Source: Sphingomonas sp. PAMC 26621 (lineage in GTDB: Bacteria > Pseudomonadota > Alphaproteobacteria > Sphingomonadales > Sphingomonadaceae). From it: 64,000 bases of DNA. The first letter of the stretch is position 1, and each line of letters begins with the position of its first letter. Location of the stretch: the NCBI RefSeq assembly GCF_000251145.1, contig NZ_AIDW01000016.1:153032-217031 (forward strand), written 5' to 3'. The position numbers and the translations under genes were made by a program. Of this stretch, positions 36,333-44,570 are shown one piece after another. The notes under the pieces are model-generated. The model had not been told where the DNA came from. It worked only from the letters and a program-made list of their open reading frames with translations, and ran no database searches.

Positions 36333-37382
36333 TCAGTCGAAGCTTGCACCCCAGCGACGCTTGACGCGGTCCTTCCACAGGCCACGATGATAGGCGTCCG
36401 AGGCGAGCAGCGGCATGACCGACCCGGCCTCGGCGAACACCATCTGCTCGATACCCGTGTTGACCTTGCCCCACGAGGCGGCTTCCTGCAGCGTCGACGA
36501 CGAACAGGCACCGTCGCGGACGTCGGCAACCGTGATCTGCACCGCGTACTTGTGGACCTGCACGTCGTCATGGCCGAGGATCTCGGCGCAGACGACCGTG
36601 TCCTGGATGAAGTTCTTGGGCACGCCGCCACCGATCATGAGCAGGCCGGTAACGCCCGCCTTGATCTTGATGTCGGTCAGCTCGCGGAAATCGGCGATCG
36701 CATCGAGCACCATATAGGGCTTGCCCTCCTTCGCGCGGTCGACCTGATGCTTGACCAGACCGAAGCCGGCCGAGGAATCGACGAACGCCGGGCAGAAGAT
36801 CGGCACGTCATGCTCGTACGCGAGCTTGACGAGGCTGTTCTCCTTCTTGCCGTTCTCGACGAGGTACTTGCCCATCTCGCGGATGAACTCGCGGCTCGAA
36901 TAGGGGCGCGGCTCGAGCGAGTTGGCGATCTCGAGGATCGTGTGGTCGCAATCCTGGAGCTGTTCTTCGTCGATGTACGTGTCGTAGATCCGGTCGATCA
37001 GCAGCGAGCGCAGCGTGTCGTCGTCCGGCACTTCGAGCGCCTGATAATGCTTGTGGCCAAGACCTTCGAAGAAATCCATGTCGACAATCGACGCGCCGGT
37101 CGCGACGACGCCGTCGATCATTTTGTTGCGCAGCAGCTCGGCATAGAGATCCATGCAGCCGCCCGCCGAGGTCGAACCCGCGATGACGAGGAAGATCGAG
37201 CAATCCTTGTCCGCCAGCATCTGGTTGTAGATGTCGGTCGCGCGGCCGAGGTCGCGGCTGGTGAAGCTCATCTTCTTCATCGCGTCGACGATCGGGCGCG
37301 CGTCGAACTTGGTGATGTCGATATGCTCGACGGTGGTCGAGAGCAGCTCGGCCTTGCGGTTGGTGTTGAGGACTTCGGTCAT
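36333..37382 (-). CDS. deoxyhypusine-synthase-like enzyme, probably polyamine (homospermidine-type) synthase
   Basis: This 349-residue protein of the deoxyhypusine synthase family has the NAD-binding stretches GSTSAGGC and VATGASIVDMD, and the catalytic Lys region AASWGKV near the C-terminus. Bacteria lack the eIF5A acceptor, and bacterial members are thought to transfer the aminobutyl group to a diamine or its guanidino form, giving homospermidine or an analogue. The ornithine decarboxylase encoded just upstream would supply putrescine, so homospermidine is the simplest product to expect (inference). Confidence 0.88.
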   Translation of the reverse strand: MTEVLNTNRKAELLSTTVEHIDITKFDARPIVDAMKKMSFTSRDLGRATDIYNQMLADKDCSIFLVIAGSTSAGGCMDLYAELLRNKMIDGVVATGASIVDMDFFEGLGHKHYQALEVPDDDTLRSLLIDRIYDTYIDEEQLQDCDHTILEIANSLEPRPYSSREFIREMGKYLVENGKKENSLVKLAYEHDVPIFCPAFVDSSAGFGLVKHQVDRAKEGKPYMVLDAIADFRELTDIKIKAGVTGLLMIGGGVPKNFIQDTVVCAEILGHDDVQVHKYAVQITVADVRDGACSSSTLQEAASWGKVNTGIEQMVFAEAGSVMPLLASDAYHRGLWKDRVKRRWGASFD

Positions 37383-37431
37383 GGGGTGATACCCTTTTCA
37401 ACAGCCGCCGTCGTTGAGGGGACGCGGAAAC

Positions 37432-37468
37432 CCGGAGAGAGACGGTGCATCGCTGCACCGCCTCCCCG
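37432..37468 (-). promoter_or_regulatory. strong hairpin between ornithine decarboxylase and the deoxyhypusine-synthase-like gene
   Basis: On the minus strand GGAGGCGGTGCA and TGCACCGTCTCTCC pair around a GCGA loop. There is no T tract after it. It could protect or process the decarboxylase message, or attenuate the downstream gene in the 111-base gap. Confidence 0.5.
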
Positions 37469-37493
37469 ATTCGTATTGACTATGAAATGCCTG

Positions 37494-38714
37494 TTACAGC
37501 TTGACGACGTTCGACGCGACGTGGGGCATGGCTTCGCCGTACAGCGACACCATCGGTTCGTCGGAGACGATCACCGTCTCGTCGGAACCGAACCCGTTAA
37601 ACGCGGTCCGCATCGCCGAGCCATAGGCGCCGAGCATCCCGATCTCGAGATAGTCGCCCGCCTGGACGTCCGCCGGCAGGTAGAACGGCCCCGCCATGTG
37701 ATCCATGTCGTCGCACGTCGGCCCGTAGAAGCTGAACGCCATCTCCTTCGAGCGGCTCTCCGGCTCGCGCAGGAGCTCGACCGGGAAACGCCAGCCGATG
37801 TGCGCCGCATCGAACAACGCGCCGTAAGCCCCGTCGTTGATGTACAATTCGTCGCCACGACGCTTTTCGACGCGTACTACGATCGAGCTGTACTCCGCGC
37901 AGAGCGCACGGCCCGGTTCGGCCCACAGTTCGGCCGAATAGCTGACCGGCAGCGATTCGAACGCACGGTGGATCGTCTCGAAGAAATGCTCGAGCGGGGG
38001 GGGCTCCATGCCCGGGTAGGACGACGGGAAGCCGCCGCCGACGTCGATCACGTCGACCGTGACCGCCGCATCGACGATCGCCGCACGAACTCGCTCGATT
38101 GCGTTCGCATAGGCTTCGGGCGTCATCGCCTGGCTGCCGACATGGAAGCAGATGCCGAGCGCGTCCGCTGCCTGACGAGCACGGAACAGCAGTTCCTTGG
38201 TCTCACCGGGAGCGGCACCGAACTTCGACGCGAGGCTGAGCTTGGAATGCTCCGACGAAACGCGCAGCCGGACGCAGAGCGTCAGGTCGGTTGCCTGGTC
38301 GGTGGCTTCCATGATCTTGTCCAGCTCCTCGACCGAATCGAGCGAGAAGGTGCGGACTCCATAGTCGAAATAGGCAGAGCGGATCGCTTCGGGGGCCTTG
38401 ACCGGGTGCATGAAGCACAGGGTCGCGCCCGGGATCGTCGTCGCGACGAGCCGGACTTCGGCGATCGAGGCCACGTCGTAATGCGTGATCCCCGAGTCCC
38501 AAAGGATTTTGAGCAACTCAGGAGCCGGATTCGCCTTGACCGCATACATCGAGCGACCCGGGAACTTCTCGACGAAGAACCTGGCCGCACGCGCTGCCGC
38601 GTGAGGACGAACCAGCGTAACCGGCTGAACCGGCCGCTGCTGAGCGATGTCGATACCCGAAACCGAGTTCGAAAGGGTCTTCGCTAACCCCAGCGCGCGA
38701 TGATGCTTGTGCAA
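37494..38714 (-). CDS. ornithine decarboxylase-type PLP enzyme (group IV/fold III)
   Basis: This enzyme decarboxylates ornithine (possibly also lysine) to putrescine (or cadaverine). At 406 residues it has the PLP lysine in YAVKANP (about residue 57-63), the phosphate-binding GGGFPSSYPG, the EPGR motif, and the active-site Cys in GPTCDDMD. The start is the TTG at 38712-38714, 9 bases after GGAGG; no ATG fits. The leader upstream is structured and resembles the alphaproteobacterial speF element. The deoxyhypusine-synthase-like gene downstream points to polyamine synthesis. Confidence 0.93.
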   Translation of the reverse strand: MHKHHRALGLAKTLSNSVSGIDIAQQRPVQPVTLVRPHAAARAARFFVEKFPGRSMYAVKANPAPELLKILWDSGITHYDVASIAEVRLVATTIPGATLCFMHPVKAPEAIRSAYFDYGVRTFSLDSVEELDKIMEATDQATDLTLCVRLRVSSEHSKLSLASKFGAAPGETKELLFRARQAADALGICFHVGSQAMTPEAYANAIERVRAAIVDAAVTVDVIDVGGGFPSSYPGMEPPPLEHFFETIHRAFESLPVSYSAELWAEPGRALCAEYSSIVVRVEKRRGDELYINDGAYGALFDAAHIGWRFPVELLREPESRSKEMAFSFYGPTCDDMDHMAGPFYLPADVQAGDYLEIGMLGAYGSAMRTAFNGFGSDETVIVSDEPMVSLYGEAMPHVASNVVKL

Positions 38715-38721
38715 CTCAAGG

Positions 38722-38791
38722 GACCTCCAAGTGGCGTGCGCCGAACGGTGAAAAAAGCTGCCTTGCGGTTGGAAGTCCCATGGGGCAGCGG
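38722..38791 (-). ncRNA. structured leader of ornithine decarboxylase, candidate speF element
   Basis: On the minus strand GCTGCC (38784-38789) and GGCAGC (38757-38762) close a 21-base loop that includes GGGACTTCCAACC, and six T follow (38751-38756), giving an attenuator-like shape about 30 bases before the ribosome site. A speF RNA motif upstream of ornithine decarboxylase genes is known from alphaproteobacteria; position and layout fit, but I cannot check the covariance model. Confidence 0.55.
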
Positions 38792-38797
38792 ATGGGC

Positions 38798-38826
38798 GAA
38801 ATAGGGTCGCAGTTTTCTAATGTAAA
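38798..38826 (-). promoter_or_regulatory. predicted promoter of ornithine decarboxylase
   Basis: TTTACA (38821-38826) and TATTTC (38798-38803) on the minus strand are 17 bases apart. Transcription would begin near 38791, directly at the first arm of the leader hairpin. Confidence 0.45.
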
Positions 38827-38853
38827 GCGGTTTTGGACCCTCGGAGGCAGACA

Positions 38854-39822
38854 GTGACAATTTTAAGACAGCCCACTCGGGCTGGGGTACGCGATGCGGC
38901 TGCCAAAGTGGCGGCTGCGGTGCCGGCGACGCCGCTTTTTACCATTGAGACGCAAGGGGTTACAGTCGCATTCAAGGCGGAAAACCTGCAGCCGATGGGG
39001 GCGTTCAAACTGCGCGGCGCCTGGCATCGGATGACCGCAATCGAACCTGGATTGCGCGCCAAAGGCGTGGTTGCCTTCTCGTCGGGGAACCACGCGCAAG
39101 GCGTCGCGTGGGCGGCGCGGCGGCTGGGCATGCCAGCGATGATCGTGATGCCCTCCGACGCACCCAAGGCAAAGCGCGACGGCACGCTCGCGCTGGGCGC
39201 AGAGGTGGTCGACTATGACCGCGCGACCGAAAGCCGCGAGGCGATCGCGGCGCGTCTGGCAGAAGCGCGCGGGGCAGTGCTGGTGCCAAGCTTCGACGAT
39301 CCGTGGGTGATCGAAGGGCAGGGAAGCTCTGGCGTCGAAGCGGCGGCGCAGATGGCGGTGCTCGGGCTTGGCGTGCCGAAGCATGTCGTGGTGCCCTGTG
39401 GCGGCGGCGGGCTTTCGGCGGGGATTGCCTTGGCGCTGCCAGAGGCGCGCGTCACCGTGGTCGAGCCGGAAGGTTGGGACGACATGCGGCGTTCGCTCGT
39501 GGCCGGTCGAATCGAACCGGTGGGGGACTCGCCACCCCCGACCGCGTGCGACTCGCTTCAGACCATGCGCGTCTCGCCGCTGACGTTCGACGTACTCTCG
39601 CGGCGCGGCGCGACCGGGGTCGCGGTGACCGAAGCCGAGATCCGGCACGCCCAGCGTTGGGCGGCGGATCGGTTGCGGCTGGTGGTCGAGCCCGGCGGTG
39701 CGGTGGCGCTTGCGGCGATCCTCGCGGGCAAGGTGGCGATGGAGCCGGGGATGCTGGTGCTGCTGTCGGGAGGGAACGTGGACCGCGCCGCTTATGCATC
39801 CGTGCTGGCGGAGGCGGTGTGA
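38854..39822 (+). CDS. PLP-dependent threonine/serine dehydratase-family protein
   Basis: This fold-II PLP enzyme of about 322 residues has the lysine in MGAFKLRGA, the SSGNHAQG substrate loop and the glycine-rich phosphate loop PCGGGGLSAG. It has no ACT-type regulatory domain, so it is like catabolic dehydratases or serine racemases. GTG 38854 follows GGAGG by 6 bases; a TTG at 38833 is also in frame but has no ribosome site. It diverges from ornithine decarboxylase and overlaps the next tiny gene by 4 bases. Confidence 0.88.
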   Translation: MTILRQPTRAGVRDAAAKVAAAVPATPLFTIETQGVTVAFKAENLQPMGAFKLRGAWHRMTAIEPGLRAKGVVAFSSGNHAQGVAWAARRLGMPAMIVMPSDAPKAKRDGTLALGAEVVDYDRATESREAIAARLAEARGAVLVPSFDDPWVIEGQGSSGVEAAAQMAVLGLGVPKHVVVPCGGGGLSAGIALALPEARVTVVEPEGWDDMRRSLVAGRIEPVGDSPPPTACDSLQTMRVSPLTFDVLSRRGATGVAVTEAEIRHAQRWAADRLRLVVEPGGAVALAAILAGKVAMEPGMLVLLSGGNVDRAAYASVLAEAV

Positions 39823-39986
39823 GCGGGGTCGAATCGCTCGCACCCGCGATTGCGATGCTGGCGGCGTTTGCGTGCCTGATCGGGGGCGTGCGGCTGATCT
39901 GGCGGCGCAGCGACGTCCGCAAGGGGGTTCTGATGCTGGTGATGGCGGCGGTGCTGGTCGGGAACGTGGCGATCTGGACGTTGTGA
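39819..39986 (+). CDS. small two-helix membrane protein
   Basis: This 55-residue protein begins with a GTG that overlaps the dehydratase stop (GTGA). It has two hydrophobic segments (about 6-25 and 38-54) separated by the basic turn WRRSDVRKG. It is not a family I recognise. The overlap and the coding-like sequence support it as real and cotranscribed with the dehydratase. A large inverted repeat begins 14 bases after its stop. Confidence 0.65.
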   Translation: MSGVESLAPAIAMLAAFACLIGGVRLIWRRSDVRKGVLMLVMAAVLVGNVAIWTL

Positions 39987-40000
39987 TTGAAGTGGTGCCG

Positions 40001-40080
40001 GGTTTCTCGACTTCGCTCGAAACGAACGGATAAGGGTCGCTACTCAAACCACCGTTCGTTTCGAGCGAAGTCGAGAAACC
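40001..40080. repeat. 29-bp perfect inverted repeat with 22-base loop
   Basis: The left arm 40001-40029 (GGTTTCTCGACTTCGCTCGA then AACGAACGG) is the exact reverse complement of the right arm 40052-40080. It sits between the convergent ends of the small membrane gene and the SDF symporter and would form a very stable hairpin in either transcript. It is probably a dispersed palindromic element of this genome, used as a transcript end. Confidence 0.9.
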
Positions 40081-40084
40081 TGCG

Positions 40085-41392
40085 CTATCCCCTCGACGGC
40101 GCGTGCGGCGGCTCAATCTCCGGCGCCTCGGCCACATCCAGCGGCCCTTCCCATTTCGCCACCACAGCGGTCGCCACGGCATTGCCGACGACGTTGGTGC
40201 CAGACCGCCCCATGTCGAGGAACTGGTCGACCGGGAGGATCAGCAGCAACCCCGCCTCGGGGATGCCGAACTGCCCCATCACCGCCGCGATCACGACGAG
40301 CGATGCACGCGGTACGCCGGCGATACCCTTCGACGTGATCATCAGCACCAGCAGCATCACGATCTGCTGACCGATCGACAGGTCGACCCCGTACACCCGC
40401 GCGAGGAACAGCGTCGCGAAAGTCATGTACATCATCGACCCGTCGAGATTGAACGAATAGCCCAGCGGCAGCACGAAGCTCGCGATCTTGCGCGGTACCC
40501 CGAAGCGATCGAGCGCCTCGAGCGTGCGCGGATAGGCCGCCTCCGACGAGGCGGTCGAGAAGGCGAGCAGGATCGGCTCGCCAATATAGCGCGCCAGCGT
40601 CAGCGCACGCGGACCGATGATCGCGAACGCCGCGCCGAACAGAAGCAACCACAACACCGCAAGCCCGATGTAGAAGCTCCCGACGAACAGCCCGAGCGTC
40701 CACAGGATACCGAGCCCGTTCACCGCGATCGTCGCAGTGATCGCGGCGAACACCGCGAACGGCGCCACCCGCATCACATAATCGGTGATCTGCAGCATCA
40801 TCGCCGCCAGCGCCTCGGCGCCGCGGACGATCGGCGCGCCCTTCTCGCCGATCGCGGTGAGCGCGACGCCTGCGAAGATCGAGAAGATGACGATCTGGAT
40901 GATCTCGTTGGTCGCCATCGCCTCGACCACCGAGGACGGCACGATGTGGGTCACGAAATTGGTGAGGTTGAACGATTTCTCGTCGAGCCCGACCGTCGCA
41001 TCGGGGGGCGGCAGCTTGAGCCCGAACCCGCTGCCCGGCGAGACCAGGTCGATCACGAACTCGATCCCGTGGAACAGCACGAGGCCCAGCGTCAGCGATA
41101 CCAGCGATGCCGAGAGGAACCACGCCATCGTCCGCCCGCCGATCCGCCCGAGCGCCTTGAGGTCGCCCATGTGCGCGATCCCTACGACAAGCGTCGAGAA
41201 AACCAGCGGCGCGATGATCATCTTGATCAGGCGCAGGAAGATCGTCGTGATGATCGAGAAGTAGCTGGCAATCTCCTTCGCGCGCGCGGCCCCCGCGGCG
41301 CTGCCGTCGACGATCTGCTGGTTGATCGCCCAGCCGACGATCAACCCGAGCACCAGGCCGATCAAAATATACAGTGTCAGCCGCTTCGCCAC
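40085..41392 (-). CDS. dicarboxylate/amino acid:cation symporter (SDF family)
   Basis: This sodium- or proton-coupled carrier has 435 residues and eight helices plus two re-entrant loops. It has the serine-rich loop AFSTASSEAAYP, the helix SFNLDGSMMYM, the GIAGVPRASL loop and the transport-core motif DMGRSGTNVVGNAVA. It could import glutamate/aspartate or C4-dicarboxylates; sequence alone does not decide. It has no adjacent two-component system of the DctBD type. Its end abuts the 29-bp inverted repeat. Confidence 0.92.
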   Translation of the reverse strand: MAKRLTLYILIGLVLGLIVGWAINQQIVDGSAAGAARAKEIASYFSIITTIFLRLIKMIIAPLVFSTLVVGIAHMGDLKALGRIGGRTMAWFLSASLVSLTLGLVLFHGIEFVIDLVSPGSGFGLKLPPPDATVGLDEKSFNLTNFVTHIVPSSVVEAMATNEIIQIVIFSIFAGVALTAIGEKGAPIVRGAEALAAMMLQITDYVMRVAPFAVFAAITATIAVNGLGILWTLGLFVGSFYIGLAVLWLLLFGAAFAIIGPRALTLARYIGEPILLAFSTASSEAAYPRTLEALDRFGVPRKIASFVLPLGYSFNLDGSMMYMTFATLFLARVYGVDLSIGQQIVMLLVLMITSKGIAGVPRASLVVIAAVMGQFGIPEAGLLLILPVDQFLDMGRSGTNVVGNAVATAVVAKWEGPLDVAEAPEIEPPHAPSRG

Positions 41393-41493
41393 GCTTCTTC
41401 CCCGTTGGTTCGGCCCGCATCAAGGGGAGAATGCGCAATCGGTCAAGCAAGACGCGCGTTGCGGGGCGGCACGCCCGCTGCCAGACTGGTGCC

Positions 41494-42747
41494 ATGAACC
41501 TGTCCCGTCGCGCTTTCGCGTCCGCCGCCCTCGCGCTTCCCGCCCTGTCCGCCAGCGGTGTCCTGCGCGCTGCAGAACCCGATCTCGCGGGTCTGCGCGA
41601 CATCACCGGCGCGACCGCGCCGATCGGCCCCGAGGAACGCCGCGGGCGGCTCGCGCGCGCACAAGCGCTGATGCGCGCCAACGGGATCGGCGCGGTGCTG
41701 GTCGAATCGGGATCGAGCCTGACCTACTTTACCGGCATCCGCTGGGGCCGGAGCGAGCGGTTGACCGCGGCGATCCTGCCGGTCGAGGGCGATCCGTGCA
41801 TCGTCACGCCGTTCTTCGAGGAGCCCTCGGTCCGCCAGACGCTCGGCATCCCCGCCGAAGTCCGCGTCTGGCAGGAGGACGAAAGCCCGCACGCGTTGAT
41901 CGCTGCGTTCCTCAAGGAGCGCAAGCTCGCCACCCGCCCGGTCGGGATCGAGGAGACGGTGCGCTACTTCGCGGTCGACGGGCTGGAACACGCCTTGCCC
42001 GGGGCGCGGATCGTATCGGCGAATCCGGTCGTCCGCGCGGTTCGGATGCGCAAGACCGCGCCCGAGATCGCTTTGATGCAGACCGCGACCGACGTGACGA
42101 TCGCCGCCTATCGCTGGACGTGGCCGCGCATCGAGAAAGGCATGAAGCCCGCCGATATCGCCGCACTGATGAACGCCGCGACCAAGCGGCTGGGCGGCGA
42201 CCCCGAATTCTCGCTGGTACTGATCGGCCCGGCGGCAGCCTTCCCGCATGGCAGCAAGGACCCGCAGGTTGTCGCCGACGGCCAGATCGTGCTGATGGAC
42301 TGCGGCTGTACCGTGCAGGGCTATCAGTCGGACGTGTCGCGCACCTTCGTCTTCGGCAGCGCGAGCAAGGCGCAGCGACTGATCTGGGATCAGGTTCGTG
42401 CGGGGCAGGCCAAGGCGTTCGCTACCGCGCAGCTCGGGACGCCCGCGGGCAAGGTGGATGACGCGGTGCGCGGCTATTACGAATCGCTTGGCTATGGCCC
42501 GCGCTACGGTCTTCCCGGTCTGTCGCATCGCACCGGGCACGGCATCGGGCTCGACGGGCACGAACCGGTCAACCTCGTCCATGGCGAGACGACGCCGCTT
42601 GCAGAGGGCATGTGCTTCTCGGACGAGCCCGGCCTGTATCTCCCGGGAAAGTTCGGCGTTCGGCTGGAGGATTGCTTCCACATGACCGCGGCCGGGCCGA
42701 AATGGTTCAGCGTACCGCCGACGTCGCTGGATGCGCCGCTGGGGTGA
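41494..42747 (+). CDS. exported M24-family metallopeptidase (Xaa-Pro aminopeptidase-like)
   Basis: This 417-residue protein has a twin-arginine leader (MNLSRRAFASAALALPALSA). The N-terminal creatinase-like domain is followed by the pita-bread domain. Metal ligands are visible in MDCGCTV..SDVSRTF (Asp pair), HRTGHGIGLDGHE (His) and SDEPG (Glu), with a final Glu in RLEDCF. The complete set suggests an active dimetal peptidase, probably folded in the cytoplasm and exported. The substrate is unknown. Confidence 0.9.
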   Translation: MNLSRRAFASAALALPALSASGVLRAAEPDLAGLRDITGATAPIGPEERRGRLARAQALMRANGIGAVLVESGSSLTYFTGIRWGRSERLTAAILPVEGDPCIVTPFFEEPSVRQTLGIPAEVRVWQEDESPHALIAAFLKERKLATRPVGIEETVRYFAVDGLEHALPGARIVSANPVVRAVRMRKTAPEIALMQTATDVTIAAYRWTWPRIEKGMKPADIAALMNAATKRLGGDPEFSLVLIGPAAAFPHGSKDPQVVADGQIVLMDCGCTVQGYQSDVSRTFVFGSASKAQRLIWDQVRAGQAKAFATAQLGTPAGKVDDAVRGYYESLGYGPRYGLPGLSHRTGHGIGLDGHEPVNLVHGETTPLAEGMCFSDEPGLYLPGKFGVRLEDCFHMTAAGPKWFSVPPTSLDAPLG

Positions 42748-42781
42748 GGGGACTACCTCTTACCCCATAAGGAAAGTCGCG

Positions 42782-44458
42782 CTAGCTCAACACCGGACCG
42801 AAGGCGGACCGGTCGCCGCGCCAGGTTTTATCCGCTATCGCGCGGTCGCGTTCCGACGCCGCTGTCTTGCCGAGCGCCATAAAGACCTCCGCGCGTACTG
42901 CCAGCGTAACCGGATCGAGCGGCCGCTGCGCCAGCGCCGCATCCGCCTCGTGCAACGCGTCCTGCGGACGTCCCGCTGCCAGCAACGCCGCCGCGAGGCT
43001 CCGGCGCGGCGAATACCACCAGATCGGCGGATCGTTGAACTCGGCCATCGCCTTGTCCTCGTTGAACCGCGCCGCCTGCGCATAAGCGCGGATCGCTTCA
43101 TCATAGCGGCGCTCGATCATCGCGGCGCGGCCGAGCAGGACGGCTTTCGCAATCCGCATCAAATTGGTCGCCTGCCGGGTGGAATCCTCGCGCCCGATCG
43201 GACCGGCCGAGCGCGGGATCGCCGCCGCCTCGGCGCGCACCCCACGCGCATCGCCAAGCCGCACAAAGGCCTCGCCGCGCGCGTAATGGCGGTAGGCGCG
43301 CAGATAGCCCATTTTCGCCGGAGCGTCGGGCAGCGCCAGCACCACGGCCGGATCGGCGAAACGACCGTGCGCGAAATAGGCGGTCCCGCCGACCATTTGC
43401 TCGAACGCAGAGGCACTAGGGCGCTGCGGCAACGCGCGGAGGACCGGTGCGGCGAGCGCCAACGCATCCTTGGCGTCTCCCGCGAGCAAAGCGCCGCCGA
43501 CCCCGAAATGAACGTTATGCGCATGATAGGGCAACGTGAACGCGCCATCCGGCCCGGGGGCCTTCGCCGCCTTGGCGTCCCCGACCCCGATCGCGACGGC
43601 GCGGACGTTTGCTTCGGTCGCGGCCTGGTAACGGCCGACCCAATAATAGGTGTGGCTCGGCATATGGATAAGATGGCTCGCCGCGGGAGCGAGACCGGCG
43701 AGACGGTCTGCATAATGCTCCGCCCGCGCAGGAAAACCCGACATTTCCGTGGCATGGATATAGAAGTGGATTGCGGGCGTGAAGTCCGGATTGCGTTTGA
43801 GTACCGTCTCGAGCAGCGCGACCGCACGCGGCAGCGTCTCTGTCTTGCCCTCGAGCGACGCCGGGATCATCCATGCATCCGCTGCAAGCGTTAGCACTTC
43901 GTCGCTACCGGGATGGTCACGCGCAATCGCGTCCATCGCACGGGCGAACGCCAGATCCCCACCGGTCCGATAGCGCGCCGCCAGCGCTGCGAGCATCTGT
44001 CGTTCGAGCAGGGGGCCGGTCGCCGCGAGCGGGATCGCGCCGTCGACAAGCTTGCCGAGCTTGACCTGAGTCGCCGCGTCGATCGGGTAGTTGATCGTCG
44101 GTCCCTGCGACCACGCCACGCCCCAGACGCACATCCCGCATTGCGGATCGAGCCGAGCGGATTCCTTGAAGGCGGCGGTTCCGGCTTCGTGCGCGAACGC
44201 ATGACTAAGCTGTAACCCATTGTCGAAGAACGCTTGTGCCTTGGGCTGAGCGGTCGTGACAATCAGCGCGCCCGACCCGAACCCGGGCATCAGCCGTGCG
44301 ACACCCGGCGCGATGACGTCATCCCCGCACATCCGATGCGCCGCCGCGCCGGAGACTGCGCCGGAGACTGGGGCAGGGATGTCCTGCGGTCCGGCGGTGC
44401 CGCCCCCGGTCGCAGGTGCTAGCAGCAGCAGGAAAGACGCGAGCACAGGCAGACGCAT
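42782..44458 (-). CDS. secreted TPR-containing protein of unknown function
   Basis: This is a 558-residue protein with a signal peptide ([19 protein letters not shown]). The helical repeats are TPR-like, with [38 protein letters not shown] resembling repeat 1 of a family seen in many proteobacteria and bacteroidetes (shown as positions about 80-117). [11 protein letters not shown] and several Cys/His positions recur, but no catalytic set is evident. The start is the ATG at 44456-44458; upstream in-frame codons do not look coding. It diverges from alaS. Confidence 0.8.
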   Translation of the reverse strand: MRLPVLASFLLLLAPATGGGTAGPQDIPAPVSGAVSGAAAHRMCGDDVIAPGVARLMPGFGSGALIVTTAQPKAQAFFDNGLQLSHAFAHEAGTAAFKESARLDPQCGMCVWGVAWSQGPTINYPIDAATQVKLGKLVDGAIPLAATGPLLERQMLAALAARYRTGGDLAFARAMDAIARDHPGSDEVLTLAADAWMIPASLEGKTETLPRAVALLETVLKRNPDFTPAIHFYIHATEMSGFPARAEHYADRLAGLAPAASHLIHMPSHTYYWVGRYQAATEANVRAVAIGVGDAKAAKAPGPDGAFTLPYHAHNVHFGVGGALLAGDAKDALALAAPVLRALPQRPSASAFEQMVGGTAYFAHGRFADPAVVLALPDAPAKMGYLRAYRHYARGEAFVRLGDARGVRAEAAAIPRSAGPIGREDSTRQATNLMRIAKAVLLGRAAMIERRYDEAIRAYAQAARFNEDKAMAEFNDPPIWWYSPRRSLAAALLAAGRPQDALHEADAALAQRPLDPVTLAVRAEVFMALGKTAASERDRAIADKTWRGDRSAFGPVLS

Positions 44459-44570
44459 CGGCAAAATCGAAGCTCCTTTCGCACAGCGTACCGCATTGCG
44501 ACCAGACGAGCCACGCTGGCGATGCGCGGCATACTTGAGAACCCCGGGCGGCTCGCCTAAGCCACCGCGC

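Noticed and set aside
34773..38687. Plus-strand frame of about 1300 codons
   Set aside because: It lies opposite four recognisable genes (MAPEG, esterase, deoxyhypusine-synthase-like, ornithine decarboxylase) and has no domain of its own.
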